The translations under genes were made by a program, and so were the position numbers. Below are positions 21,315 to 31,276 of a stretch of DNA of 32,009 nucleotides, one piece after another; position 1 is the first letter of the stretch; every line of letters begins with the position of its first letter. The notes beneath the pieces are model-generated. The model searched no databases. It worked only from the letters and a program-made list of their open reading frames with translations, and had not been told where the DNA came from. This DNA comes from Pleurostoma richardsiae (Eukaryota > Ascomycota > Sordariomycetes > Calosphaeriales > Pleurostomataceae): positions 1 to 32,009 of the forward strand of contig JANBVO010000097.1 of assembly GCA_030052745.1 (NCBI GenBank). The letters run 5' to 3'.

Positions 21315-21450
21315 AGTAGGTAGGTAGGCAGGTACCTTAGGTAGGTAGTCAATCAGTACGCACCGTGCCTGCGGTTCTCTACTTCCGTGCACTCCGTAAC
21401 TAAGGTACCTACCTAGGTAGAGTAGTACCTTAGGTAGGTTAGGTAGGTAC
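21315..21450. repeat. TAGG/CCTA tetranucleotide repeat blocks, partly palindromic
   Basis: Block 1 (21315-21349) is GTAGGTAGGTAGGCAGGTAC and on; block 2 (about 21400-21450) contains AAGGTACCTACCTAGGTAG and TACCTTAGGTAGGTTAGGTA. Together they form inverted repeats built on GGTACC and CCTAAGG/CCTAGG. Such tracts are frequent in ascomycete intergenic DNA. They lie about 440-570 bp upstream of wc-1. Confidence 0.85.
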
Positions 21451-22098
21451 TAAACCCACATATCCAGTGTGAGCTAAGCGGCGCATCGGCGCATCGGTAC
21501 ACCAACCGCCTTCGTGTGGATAAAGGGCGCCGCTATCTGCAGTGGGATGAACATGGGACGGAGCAAATCGTTCCTTTTCGCCCGTCGACTGTCTACGGTG
21601 CGCGATATCTATCACTTTGAAACAATTCATTTTTCGACCTTAGGGATACCCCGCCAGCACTAGGCGTATTATGATTAAACAGGTTTCCTCAAATACTTAC
21701 ATATCTACTCATATTTATTCAAATATGTATGATTATGTTCTTGGTAGATCCCATACCCTACTCCTTCGTACTGACTCGCCAGAGTTGAATTATTTCACAG
21801 TCATTCATTCACAGTCAGTCTCCAATACCAGTACGAACGTGAGCGTACTTGTTAAACCATGTCCAAGTATTTACGACCTTGTCCAAGTTCAGGCCAAAAC
21901 CATAAAGAATTGCACGAGAACAATCCAAAATGGTCTTCTTTCCCGTTTTGTTCGACCCCATTTCCAGATCCTCCGATCAATTTGACGCAATCACTAGAAC
22001 TGCCTGCGCAAAGACGAACAATCCTAAATCGTAGCCATAACAGCACGATCTCTCCTGCACAAGCAAAGTTCGTGATTTGATGTACATCACATGATATC

Positions 22099-22106
22099 TC
22101 ACGTGA
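22099..22106. promoter_or_regulatory. CACGTG (E-box) palindrome
   Basis: TCACGTGA, an 8-bp perfect palindrome with a CACGTG core, 87 bp upstream of the ATG of the APH-like gene. Known target of fungal bHLH regulators; function here is inferred from position only. Confidence 0.45.
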
Positions 22107-22192
22107 CAGAAAGGAAATGGCCTCGCGCTTTCCACACGTCACACCGCTGCTCTTTACTTTTCCCTACTACTCTTCATTGTCCCACCTTTACG

Positions 22193-23109
22193 ATGACGAC
22201 TCATTATAGCCCTGGGAATGCAATCAGTTCTTTTTTCAAAGAAAATACGGGCGTGACAAGACAGCAATGTGATGATTTTACCGTTTCCTACGTTGGTGGA
22301 CGAGTCAATCCTGTCCAGATCCAGGGCGCGTTCAGTTACTCATTGACAGCAGGGACAAACAAACTCTTTCAGTTTCGAGTCCATGATTCCCGGATTGATA
22401 TGAGCATTCTGAGCCTTGCCAAGGCAGTCCATCCGCAGTTTGTCGCTGGCTGCAAGTACCATGGCACTATTGGTCAATCACAGCCTCTCCACATCTACGA
22501 GATGGACAAGCTTCCTGGGACTGCTTACATTATGGCACTCGACATCTCTTCTGTACAGCCATCAGATGCCGTGTTCCGACAGCGCAACACTACGAAAGAC
22601 CTTGCAAAGTATGTCCGCAAGTTCATGACTTGATCTCCAATAAAGGCTTAATAACGTATAGATTCTTTGCTCAGTCGTGGAACAATGGTCAACGGTTATG
22701 CCCAGAGGACATCGCTGCCCTCCTTGCGGAGTTTCGCAACAAATTCGATCTTCTTGCCCGATCACTACCGGCCCGATTCTTGTCAAACCTGGATAGAATT
22801 CGCGAAGAGCTGCCATCACTTTTCTCGGGGGCACTCCCTTACGTTCTCAGTCACCAGGACCTCTGCGAGATGAACATTCTCACAAACACGCGGACTGGTA
22901 ACATCACGGGGATCGTGGACTGTGCGGAGGCGAGGATTCTACCCTTTGGCTTCTCTCTCTGGGGGTTTGAAAATATCCTTGGATACATGGATTCAAAAGG
23001 GTGGCACTATTACGATAACTGCCGTGAACTCCAGGAGAGGTCGGATGCGAGCAAAGTCGAAGTGTTCGGAGGCAACAGCAGATATGAGTCTCAGAAGATC
23101 GCTCTGTAG
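22193..23109 (+). CDS. APH-like phosphotransferase, two exons (287 aa)
   Basis: Aminoglycoside-phosphotransferase/choline-kinase-like fold protein of the large fungal group with unknown small-molecule substrates; probably cytosolic. Exon 1 22193-22608, intron 22609-22661 (GTATGT...TATAG, 53 nt), exon 2 22662-23109; the join DLAK|FFAQSWNNG is in phase 2 and gives the normal family sequence. Catalytic loop SHQDLCEMNIL at about residues 202-212 has the Brenner motif H-x-D-x4-N (His203, Asp205, Asn210), and the metal-binding Asp follows in GIVDCAEA (about 225). The N-lobe is short and lacks an obvious glycine loop, as in many fungal members. ATG 22193 was chosen over the in-frame 22091 because family N-termini begin near here and the upstream codons look like leader sequence. 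The C-terminus after the catalytic core is short. Confidence 0.82.
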
Positions 23110-23990
23110 AGAGCCGTGACTCGTCTTGGAGAGGAGTAGGGCCGCAACAGGGAGGGTCTGTAATGAGAACAGAAGAGGGAGTGTGAGGTTTCGGAGATCT
23201 GCCTGTCAGTCAGACAAGCGCAGAGAACAGATGCTGCATGGACCTCACCTGCATGGCTAAGCTGATCGAGAGCATCAGCAGTACAGGAAATGTTTCGGAC
23301 ATCACATATTGATTTGAAAGATGCATGAAAGGTGTCAAGACCTTTTCCGATAGGGTTGCTTCTGATGATCTCTGCCCGCGACCCGTCCGTCATTGCATTG
23401 TGGCAATTATGAGGAGAGATGGATGGACAGGATTAGCGAGACCCGTGTTTTAAGGTATTTCGAGGCGGCGGAACGCCAGCCACCAGGCATAGTGACCAAT
23501 GCACAGCCACAAGGGTACATGATACAGCCACACATATGACCAATCAAAGCCAAGTGTACGACGATTGCGGCTGCAATCCCGGCGACACCGCGTCTCGTAG
23601 CATGGAACAGCTGAGTCCCTCCTGGACGGTTCATCTAGATATCATAATTCTCTGCGAGCCGTCGAACAAGAATGCGCCGCTATGGAGGTCCGGTGGGTAG
23701 ACACTGACATGAGATCTTAGCGGGTCCGGTATCTACGCGTCCTCACGTGCCGAACGCGTCCCGCTATCCTGTTCACGTCCCTGCGCGACGCGCCACATTG
23801 TCAGATTAAGGCCACTCCGTCTACGGTGATACAGATACCACTACAGTGTTGCCGATATTATACATTTACGTGTAGTAGGCATACATCATGAATGCATCTC
23901 TCCGACATGTAGCCAGCGGGGAGCCGCCTTCTGGCGGAGGCATGGTTTTAGCCACGGTCGTCAGACTTGTTCTTGCGGCAGGAATAAGAT
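23110..23990. other. intergenic, nothing recognised
   Basis: No supported gene; only short frames without family resemblance. Includes the 3' flank of the APH-like gene. Confidence 0.4.
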
Positions 23991-24211
23991 TTAGTCACGC
24001 GTAGCTCTGCGACGAGCTCGAGCGATCTCGTTCGGCGCACCCTCTCCAGAGCACACCACGCAGAAATGCTCTCCATCCTTTGCGTAAGTGAAACATGACG
24101 GGACGGGTTGACGCAAAGGGGAACCGACGGTCTACATTGGGAACAACGGAGGACAGGGGCATTCTGATTGCCTATTTTATGTGAACAACAGCCGCCAATC
24201 AGGGTCCTCAT
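23991..24211 (-). pseudogene. small Cys-rich protein relic with one frameshift
   Basis: From ATG 24211 one frame reads RCSQCRPSVPLCVNPSRH (near 24150-24100). One base out of frame, directly after, the sequence continues FTYAKDGEHFCVVCSGEGAP and NEIARARRRATRD to a TAA at 23991. The combined Cys/His pattern (C-x2-C, then C, then C and C-x2-C) and the matched composition suggest a small zinc-binding protein with a single-base deletion near 24092. I do not know its family and have not ruled out an older upstream exon. Confidence 0.4.
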
Positions 24212-25285
24212 CGTCCGAAATAGCTTCAGGTCCTCAGCGGCGACACCAATATAGACATGTCATATCAGAAGAGAGTGGCACGGATGACTTGATTTTCGTA
24301 CTCGCAAGCTCGAGCCGCGGTTGATACTCAACCAGTCCTCAGCGCATCCGATGACAGTCATCTTGCCAGTGATCATCGTCTCCACAAAATACGCAGCGTC
24401 CGGACGCCAGCCTCTCTTTCTCACCCCTGCGAACGGTTTTCTCCGACGCCCAGCAGCCAGAGTATGTATGACTCGTCAAATCGCATCTGAAACATCGGAA
24501 TGCCGGACCCGTCAAGGCTGCGCGCGATCTTGCATAGCCTTGGCGATCACGGTGGAGTCATTGGGACTCATCGTCTCTGTAAACGCGCTGGTCTAGCATG
24601 CATTAATTCACGTCAACTTAGCTCAAGGGTGGCTGCGAAACTTTACCGTCATATACATAGTAATTAATGTTACTGCCGATGTGCACTCTGCTTTTGACCA
24701 ACAGTGTTCGACGCCATGACTCCCTAAATAGTTTGGTTGAGTTTGGATTGAAACGCGTCGAAGCCGTCCTTGCGCAGATGCGCTCAGTTACCGCCAAGGT
24801 CGTGTGCCGGAGCTCGAGACTGTCACGAGTAGTTCGGCTAGCTCATCGGCACCAAGATCCGCGCCGAGATGATGCTTACCTTGAATATCATCTTACCTTG
24901 AATCGTCGAAGGTCTGCTGGGCCAAGGTGAGGATAGGCTGCTACGCCTCGTACGGCAAATATGCTGGATGAAGCGATGGCAGCTTGACAACAGTCCCGGC
25001 TCCCACTTCGTCGCGGAGCAGTTCCGTCCTGGGTCCAGCCAATGAAGCGTCATGGTATCGCTACATAGAACTGCTTGCATACACCGGGCTCCAGAAGTCA
25101 CGTGCGCTGATTCTCGCTGTGCTTAGCGAATCCCGCTCAATCGAACTCCAGGCTCGAGAGCATAGTGATAGGGGACACATCCATTGCTGCACTGGTAAAT
25201 GAGACGCCGAACATCATTGCCTGATACTAACGCTACTCGCAGTCTGTCCTGTACCTGCGAGAAAACCCTCCTGATTCATAGCGCG
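24212..25285. other. unresolved stretch with coding-like fragments
   Basis: No complete gene. The plus strand has a good candidate intron near 25198-25242 (GTAAAT donor, TACTAAC branch, CGCAG acceptor) joining a frame ending ANPAQSNSRLESIVIGDTS, then IAAL, to SVLYLRENPPDS and a TAG at about 25280. This resembles the C-terminal exons of a gene whose 5' part I cannot reconstruct. Confidence 0.3.
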
Positions 25286-25678
25286 ATGCCGGTATCCGAA
25301 ACGAAGCCGCCGAAAGAGAGGGTGATAATACTGCGCGAAAGGATACGTGGTCCTTCGAGGGAGGAGGTCATCAAGGCAGTACAGGATACAGTACAACAGC
25401 TCCCCAATATTGAATCCTGCAGGGCTCTCGACCTGGCGGCCGAATCGCGGTATATCGAAAGCGATGCAGAGAGAACGGAAACCGTCACGGCCCCGTGTAT
25501 GGTGTTCTTGATATTCGGAGGCTTCTCGGTCGGCGGCCAGCGTTGCGCAGGACGATACGTAGGATATAATATCACAGATGAAGATACCATCCAACTGGAG
25601 GCATACTCGTTGGTTGTCATCCTTACGCAAATCCGAGCAGTATCGCGTCAGCATTGCCACGACTGGAGGGCTCATTGA
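25286..25678 (+). CDS. hypothetical protein (130 aa)
   Basis: Frame from ATG 25286 (MPVSETKPPKERVIILRERI) to 25678. It has a helix-rich N-terminal region (REEVIKAVQDTVQQL) and a hydrophobic strand CMVFLIFGGFSVGGQR, then YNITDEDTIQLEAYSLVVIL. No domain recognised. The opposite strand carries a longer competing frame (25214-25759, 181 codons), so coding strand is not certain; the plus frame has the more ordinary amino-acid composition. Confidence 0.35.
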   Translation: MPVSETKPPKERVIILRERIRGPSREEVIKAVQDTVQQLPNIESCRALDLAAESRYIESDAERTETVTAPCMVFLIFGGFSVGGQRCAGRYVGYNITDEDTIQLEAYSLVVILTQIRAVSRQHCHDWRAH

Positions 25679-26550
25679 AGATACCTCCAAATAGCCCAGG
25701 AAGGGGACTGTATGTAGCTCCAAGCTCCACTTCCCCCGGGGGGATCTCTTCTCCATCAAGTCCGCGGGCGCTTTGTCTTGGACCGCTTGTTAGAAGTAAA
25801 TCCTTTGCATGGTCATGCTGCAGCGACGTCTCAAGCTCAAGAGGGCCAGCCGTCCAGCTGCCGCAAGAAACCATCATATTCTTCGCCTACACAGCGCGAA
25901 AACCAACCCGCTCGGCTTTCGTCGTCGAACGTGTCCGGTGTTGATAACAATCCCTCGCCTACACCTGTTGCCGCCTCTCGAGAAGATGAGAAGGGAGGCA
26001 TTGTCTCTCCCGCAGCGTAGTTCCACGGAGGGGACTCCCCCGAAACACGCTAGAGGGAGCTTGTGGGGACTATTATGACACCTGATTGAGGCATGCCGCT
26101 GTCGGCTTCTCCGGCTCTCAATGATTCTTGCTGACTGACTTGTGCAGCAACACAGAGAAAGCACCCTCAATCGACTAACTTCCTCCTGAACTATCCTATT
26201 CGACCTCATTCCTGCGACCGAGACGCGCACGAGTCATACTATACCACGGACGTAGTCCACGGCCGTTGTGAATCCGGAATGATCCGTCGCATCATGGTCG
26301 TATTAAATGGAGCCGGCCCGGAAGTTAGCCAATGGCACAATATCAGCATATGTCAGCCACACTAAACGTGAGTTCTGTAATATCTCCGACTTATCCAGTT
26401 ATCTGCAGATCCAATCATAGCTGAAGTCGCGAATGAGAATTCTACTTATGTTCAATATTAGCACACTTAGGCCATATAAGAAGAAAACACACCCGTCTAT
26501 TCCAGTAGCTTGGCTTATCTCAATGCGAAGGAACTGATTTAGGAGACGTA
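25679..26550. other. intergenic, 3' of the SDR gene
   Basis: No supported gene. A Ser/Pro-rich plus frame (25778-26020) ends NPSPTPVAASREDEKGG and could be a leftover linker of a regulator, but has no DNA-binding domain beside it. Confidence 0.3.
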
Positions 26551-27474
26551 CTACACGACGTGCCTCTCTAACTCCTTCTCGGTCCATTCCCAGAGCTTCC
26601 TCCCCAATTCGTCATTCTTCATCAGAGGACTGCCTTTTCCAAGCACGCCTATGGGCTCATAGTACTCCCCGCTTATAACGTTCGTTGCGGTTGCGGCCCA
26701 AAGCTGGCACTTAGCGCCCTCTTCAGGAGTAACGCCTATAAATGGGAGGACTAATGCTTGAAACAAGCGAAGCATCGTACTCCCACCATTGGACTTGTTG
26801 AGATCCGTCTTGACAGCTCCAGGGTGAACAGACACTATGGTGAACTGGGGATATCTCTTCGACATCTCGCGAGCATACAGTCCATTGGCCAACTTGCTTT
26901 GGCCATACCGATCGACAGTAGATACGACTTCAGCCTGGTTCTTGAGAGTGTTGAAGTCGATACCGCCCGACACAGTGTACTTGTGGGCCAACGAACTCAA
27001 GACGACAACCCTGACATTGGATGTCGATGAGAGCTTAGTTGCGGTGTCGACCAAGAGGGGAACGAGAAACTTGAGAAGGAGAGCGTGTCCCATGTGGTTG
27101 GTTCCAAATTGGATCTCGTAGCCCTCTCGAGTAACCCCAGCTGGGACAGCCATAATGCCGGCGTTGAGAAAGAGGAGATCAAGGCGAGTAACGGAGGAGA
27201 GAAAAGTCTTTGCCGCTTTTTTGACCGAATCAAAAGAGCCGAGATCAAGTTCCAGGAAGTGTACCGCCACGCCAGGGGCTTGTTTTTGGATGTCGGCGAT
27301 GGTCTTCTCGGTCTTTTGGACGTTTCGAGCTGCAAGCCAGAGTTGGGATGGATTGTGTTTAGAGAGGGCCAAGGCACTCTGTCTTCCAAGTCCAATATTG
27401 CCGCCAGTGATGAGGATCACCTTGTCCTCGAGAGAAGGAATGTCTCGGTCCGGATTGAAGTCAATCCCCCCCAT
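26551..27474 (-). CDS. short-chain dehydrogenase/reductase, retinol-dehydrogenase-like (307 aa)
   Basis: NAD(P)H-dependent oxidoreductase of the classical SDR superfamily, closest in style to fungal retinol-dehydrogenase/WW-domain-oxidoreductase-like enzymes. Single exon from ATG 27474 (MGGIDFNPDRDIPSLEDK). Cofactor motif TGGNIGLG at residues 23-30, NAG at 104-106, structural Asn in NHMGH (about 126), catalytic Ser at about 160, and YGQSK with Tyr190 and Lys194. HPGAVKTDL follows. All catalytic residues are present, length is normal, and no targeting peptide is seen. The substrate cannot be told from sequence. It is transcribed divergently from a Zn2Cys6 regulator 386 bp away, which may control it. 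Confidence 0.93.
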   Translation of the reverse strand: MGGIDFNPDRDIPSLEDKVILITGGNIGLGRQSALALSKHNPSQLWLAARNVQKTEKTIADIQKQAPGVAVHFLELDLGSFDSVKKAAKTFLSSVTRLDLLFLNAGIMAVPAGVTREGYEIQFGTNHMGHALLLKFLVPLLVDTATKLSSTSNVRVVVLSSLAHKYTVSGGIDFNTLKNQAEVVSTVDRYGQSKLANGLYAREMSKRYPQFTIVSVHPGAVKTDLNKSNGGSTMLRLFQALVLPFIGVTPEEGAKCQLWAATATNVISGEYYEPIGVLGKGSPLMKNDELGRKLWEWTEKELERHVV

Positions 27475-27860
27475 TGTGTTGTATATGAGAAACCTGTGGT
27501 AAGAGCGAGGATAAAAAAGGAAAGTAAAGTAGTGAGTAAGTTGGTTATGGTCAGAAGAGGAACCGTATCTACCTTATATTGTAAAATACCCCAATATCAT
27601 GAGCTGCCAGAGACTCCTGGGGCTCAAGAAGGAGGAGCCAATGAGAAGACAGAAAGTGCGAAACAGCCAATAAGATATTAGAGTTGGACTGATGTTCGCC
27701 TTTTCCGAGTGCGGCTAATGAGGGTGAGTGGACCAAATGACGCCCACGTAAATACCACGACCTCACTTTGCTTTGCTTCCTCCGCCAACTCCGCTGATCC
27801 GTATGGGTATGGTATGGCAACATGGACGCACACTTCCCTCACCCCCAAAAGAACCGTAAG
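27475..27860. promoter_or_regulatory. shared divergent promoter, SDR and Zn2Cys6 genes
   Basis: 386 bp between two divergent ATGs. Contains two CCAAT boxes (27638-27642 and 27667-27671) and three same-direction CCG triplets at 27782, 27791 and 27799 with 6- and 5-nt gaps, the kind of half-sites bound by Zn2Cys6 proteins. No direct proof that the neighbouring regulator binds here. Confidence 0.5.
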
Positions 27861-29493
27861 ATGAAGACGGGCTGTCGCACTTGCAGGTAGTTATTGGATG
27901 CTCCAAGCTACCTCCTACTCGCAATCTAGCTCACATCATCCCAGGATCCGACGGGTCAAGTGTGACGAGTCACGGCCCACATGCCAGCAATGCGCCACCA
28001 CCGGTCGTACCTGCGATGGATACGGAATCTTGCGTGATGCGAATAATCAGCCGTCTACGGAAAGCTGCAACCGCCTTGTTCAAAGCCTCGTATCGATGTC
28101 TATCAATATCGTCAGTGACCGCGAACGAGCCGGCTTCGAGTGGTTTCTGGTTCGGACGAGCATCAAAATCCCGGGTCTATTCGAGTCCAAGTTCTGGAAT
28201 TCAATAGTCTTGCAGGCGAGTTGCAGTGAACCTGCGGTACTGCAGGCGGTCCTTGCTCTGAGCGCCGGTCACCGGAGGGAGAGTCTGGGCAATGCCGGCC
28301 TAGGCTCACCACTCAATTGTCCTGAAAGACAGGAGCTGGTCGTATTACAGCACTACAGCAAAGCTATCAGCCTTCTACAACCTTATCTCGCTGCGAGAAC
28401 CCAGAAGAATATACGCGTGGCTCTTAGATCCTGCATTATCTTCACCTGCCTGGAATTCCTACGCGGGCAGTACAATACGGGACATGCTCTCCTCCAGAGC
28501 GGACTCAGACTCCTGCGCGATATCGAGCTGCGATCTAGCAGGGATGGAAATGATAGTGTCCTTCTTAGATGCCAGCCTGAATCCATCGAGGACTCACTTG
28601 TCGAGGAACTTGCCCGACTCGATATCCAAGCCGCTTTGCTTGGTTATGGTTCTGGCCAAGTATATATTATCGCGCCAGACTCGCCGTCTCATCTTCAGGC
28701 CACCTTCTTCCAGTCCATCCGAATAGCTCGACAACAATTAGATGCGCTACTCAGTGCAATCAATCGACTCCCGCAACTTAACACACCTTCAGAGAGGCGT
28801 GATAGCCAGCGATGGATCCATGCTGGTCTGTTATCGTGGTTAGTAACTTACAGGGCCACTACCGAAGACCCTGCGGCGCGAATTGGTCCTCGAGAAATGC
28901 TTGCCTACGCACTCTTGCGTATCTACCATACAATGGCTAGCATCATGGAGGCGACCTGTGAGACGCTCGAAGAAGAGTCGGTTTTTGACTTGTACACTCA
29001 TGAGTTTACCGTGCTCGTTCGTGAGAGCGAGGAGTTGACCAGTATGGCTTCTGCGACAACATTATCGAAAGCATTCCAAGGCGGCTGCACTAGAACATCG
29101 GGGTTCATCGCTGACATGGGTTTGGTTGCGCCTCTCTACTATACAGCACTCAAGTGCCGTGCTCTCCGCATCAGGCTACAGGCCGTCAGACTTCTTTGCT
29201 CTCTTGACCATCGTGAAGGAATCTGGAATAGCAGATTGGCTGCCATGATTGCAGAAGAAGTGATGAAGCTTGAGCTTGGGGAATCCTGTGAGAGCATTAT
29301 GACCTCAGATGTATTTCCAGCCCCTGCCGGTACTGAACCACACGACTTAACACCAACGCTACCTAATTCTGCCAGGGTGAAGAATGTTCAGCTAAAGTTA
29401 CCAGATACTTCCTCAGAAGAGGTGACATTTACATGCCAACGAAAGCAGAAGGATGGCAAATGGGAAGTTCTTAATAGAGTATGCTATGCATAA
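27861..29493 (+). CDS. Zn2Cys6 transcription factor, two exons (524 aa)
   Basis: Fungal GAL4-type regulator acting in the nucleus. Exon 1 27861-27886 (MKTGCRTCR), intron 27887-27944 (GTAGTT...CCCAG, 58 nt), exon 2 27945-29493. The intron splits the zinc cluster; after splicing the Cys are at 5, 8, 15, 22, 25 and 32 (C-x2-C-x6-C-x6-C-x2-C-x6-C) with IRRVKCDESRPTCQQC and GRTCDGYG. The rest is a PF11951-like fungal transcription-factor domain (ELARLDIQAALLGYGSGQ; LAYALLRIYHTMASIMEAT; APLYYTALKCRALRIRLQAV). Reading from a downstream ATG (27898) would lose the zinc cluster, so the spliced start is required. Length is normal and nothing is broken. The divergent SDR gene is a plausible target. Confidence 0.92.
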
Positions 29494-29567
29494 GAACTAC
29501 CAAATGAACATATTGTGGCCATGACGGGCACCATTAATCTGTAAAAGGGTCTACGTTTGCACCGGGT

Positions 29568-29746
29568 TGAGCGCGATGCAGATAAAGAAAGAGTCTGGCC
29601 TCGACTGCAGCCACTACTTCCATTATTACCAACAAGATTTCCGTCTTTTCCGTGCACCAATCTGGGAGCCCACTTGTGTACTCGACCTGAAAGCTGCGTT
29701 TGGGAGCTGGGCAGAGTACATCAAACTTTCCGCTATCACTTCCTGT
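29568..29746 (+). pseudogene. second copy of methyltransferase exon 2 (fragment)
   Basis: 29585-29746 aligns without gaps to 189-350 at the left end: I count 18 differences in 162 bases (about 89% identity). It encodes HYFHYYQQDFRLFRAPI and CVLDLKAAFGSWAEY. Similarity continues a few bases upstream with a 1-base indel and ends inside what is intron 2 in the left copy. No other exons of the gene are nearby. A dispersed, nonfunctional piece just after the Zn2Cys6 gene. Confidence 0.8.
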
Positions 29747-30894
29747 GTCAGTCATCCGTCCATCCGCATGCATGTATATAGTAAGTACTTGCCCGGACCG
29801 ACCTTAAAAAGGCGAGCTTTTGCTATCGAATCCTTCTTCAATGCGAGCGGCTTGACGCGAGCGCTTTTCTTCCGCCGGGGAAGAGCAATGAATGAATAGT
29901 GTTCCTTGACAATTGGTCCAATCCTAATAAGTCTTAGGCTAACCCTTGTGAGCATGACACCGGGGCGCTCCTTGTCTTGTCCTCTCGCCGTTATCAGACA
30001 TGCTATATACGTATATGTACATTGGGACACTTACCCCGGCCGGAGGTGAGCATCCGCCTTGCGGGCGCGTACTAACAAACCGCTTAGGCTATAACTCCCG
30101 AACACAAATGGATGGACGTCTTGTTATCTCCGGACAGCACTGGCCAACGCCGCGCCAGGACTGACATTATCCTCCCTAACCGACCAAGACTGTAGATTCA
30201 GAACGGAACGAACTTCGCCAGATACTTCCTAGCACCGCACATGAAGGGACATCCCATTACGAGCATGTCCGCTTCACAGATCTCTCTGCTTCGGTACGAA
30301 GGGCGAAGGCGAAATAGCAGGTGGCCAATCCGTGGCTGGGAAGCAGAAACTACGACGCCTCCGTTCTATGTTCACCTAATTATCCAAAGGATCGGAACTC
30401 CCCTACTGATCTAAAAGACATCACGCGAAGCGGATCAACGCCAGATAGGTAGCAAACATGGAGTTGGCTCCGATTCTATCTGAAGCGGCGATGCAGGAGG
30501 CCCATCAGTAGCACGAGAGTTAAAGTAACGGCGCGTTGAGATTGGCAAGATGTGTCCTCGATCGTCAGACATTAAATGCAATATGACTCCAGGGCTCTGC
30601 ACGACTCGTCGTGGCTTCCTCGAGAGCGATAGACTAGTGTCCGTCGCTGGGACTACCCCGCAATCTGCACTATGGGCGACGGCAAATCCCACTTCAACCT
30701 GGCCCCCTCGTTCAATGAGAACTGCCATCTCTAGCACCACCAGACTGGATACATTCATTTCCGCGGACCAGGGCGCGCACCCCACTGTGTCTACTCTGCC
30801 CCGTCTCCGTCTCGCCGACCATTTGGCTACATCATCTGTCGCAGATGGCTGATCCGGTAACGGCAGATGACCCGGCACTCGGGTCCAGCTGTCG
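29747..30894. other. stretch without a supportable gene
   Basis: Overlapping frames occur on both strands at 30435-30878 (147 codons minus, 100 plus), none with a known motif. A third plus frame near 30640-30715 reads MGDGKSHFNLAPSFNENC, which looks coding-like but is isolated. Nothing annotated. Confidence 0.3.
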
Positions 30895-31053
30895 ATGATC
30901 GCGGGAGCAGCCTTGGCTTCGTCTTGTTGTGCTGCTTCCTCGACCGATGAACCCCTCGAATCTGTGAATGCCTCCGGTGTAGATACTCTGACTCTAGAAC
31001 AGGTTCAGGCTCAAACACCATCCTCTTCTTCTTCTTATCCTTCTTGGACGTGA
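30895..31053 (+). CDS. possible small ORF or exon (52 aa)
   Basis: ATG 30895 to TGA 31053: MIAGAALASSCCAASSTD, then EPLESVNASGVDTLTLEQVQ and a Ser-rich end. Composition resembles a regulator linker or a short secreted-type peptide; the first residues are mildly hydrophobic. No family recognised, and it may be an exon of something decayed. Confidence 0.22.
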   Translation: MIAGAALASSCCAASSTDEPLESVNASGVDTLTLEQVQAQTPSSSSSYPSWT

Positions 31054-31276
31054 CCAAAGCAGCCCAAAAAAGGCAGATGGTTGCTTTCGCTCACTGCCTG
31101 GGGTTAATCCTCTTCATTCATTCAATGTGTGCTGATCCTTTCTTCCATTGCACGATCACGTCGATTGAATTTCCGTAGCCATTACAAGGCATTGGTCGAC
31201 AGATTTAGATAGACCACCGTTCGCCCGGACGGGCTGAGCTCAGCGTCAGAGCAGTTCACGCTCTCTTTAGACGAAA
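31054..31276. other. short 3' flank
   Basis: Downstream flank of the minus-strand transcription-factor gene; nothing else seen. Confidence 0.3.

Larger units (their letters stand above)
20879..22192. other. wc-1 upstream region and divergent promoter of the APH-like gene
   Basis: 1.3 kb without a convincing gene. It includes TAGG/CCTA repeats (21315-21450), an A/T-rich patch about 21660-21770 and a CACGTG palindrome at 22099-22106. Probable long 5' leader of wc-1 near 20879-21300. Frames on both strands here look like chance. Confidence 0.5.

Noticed and set aside
24400-24440. Minus-strand CVFCGDDHWQDDC as a CCHC zinc knuckle of a retroelement gag
   Set aside because: Spacing is C-x2-C-x3-H-x4-C rather than x4 before His, and no reverse transcriptase, integrase or LTR lies nearby.
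25214-25759. 181-codon minus-strand frame opposite the 25286-25678 hypothetical
   Set aside because: Odd composition, no family motif; it is the longer frame, but the plus frame reads more naturally. Neither is certain.
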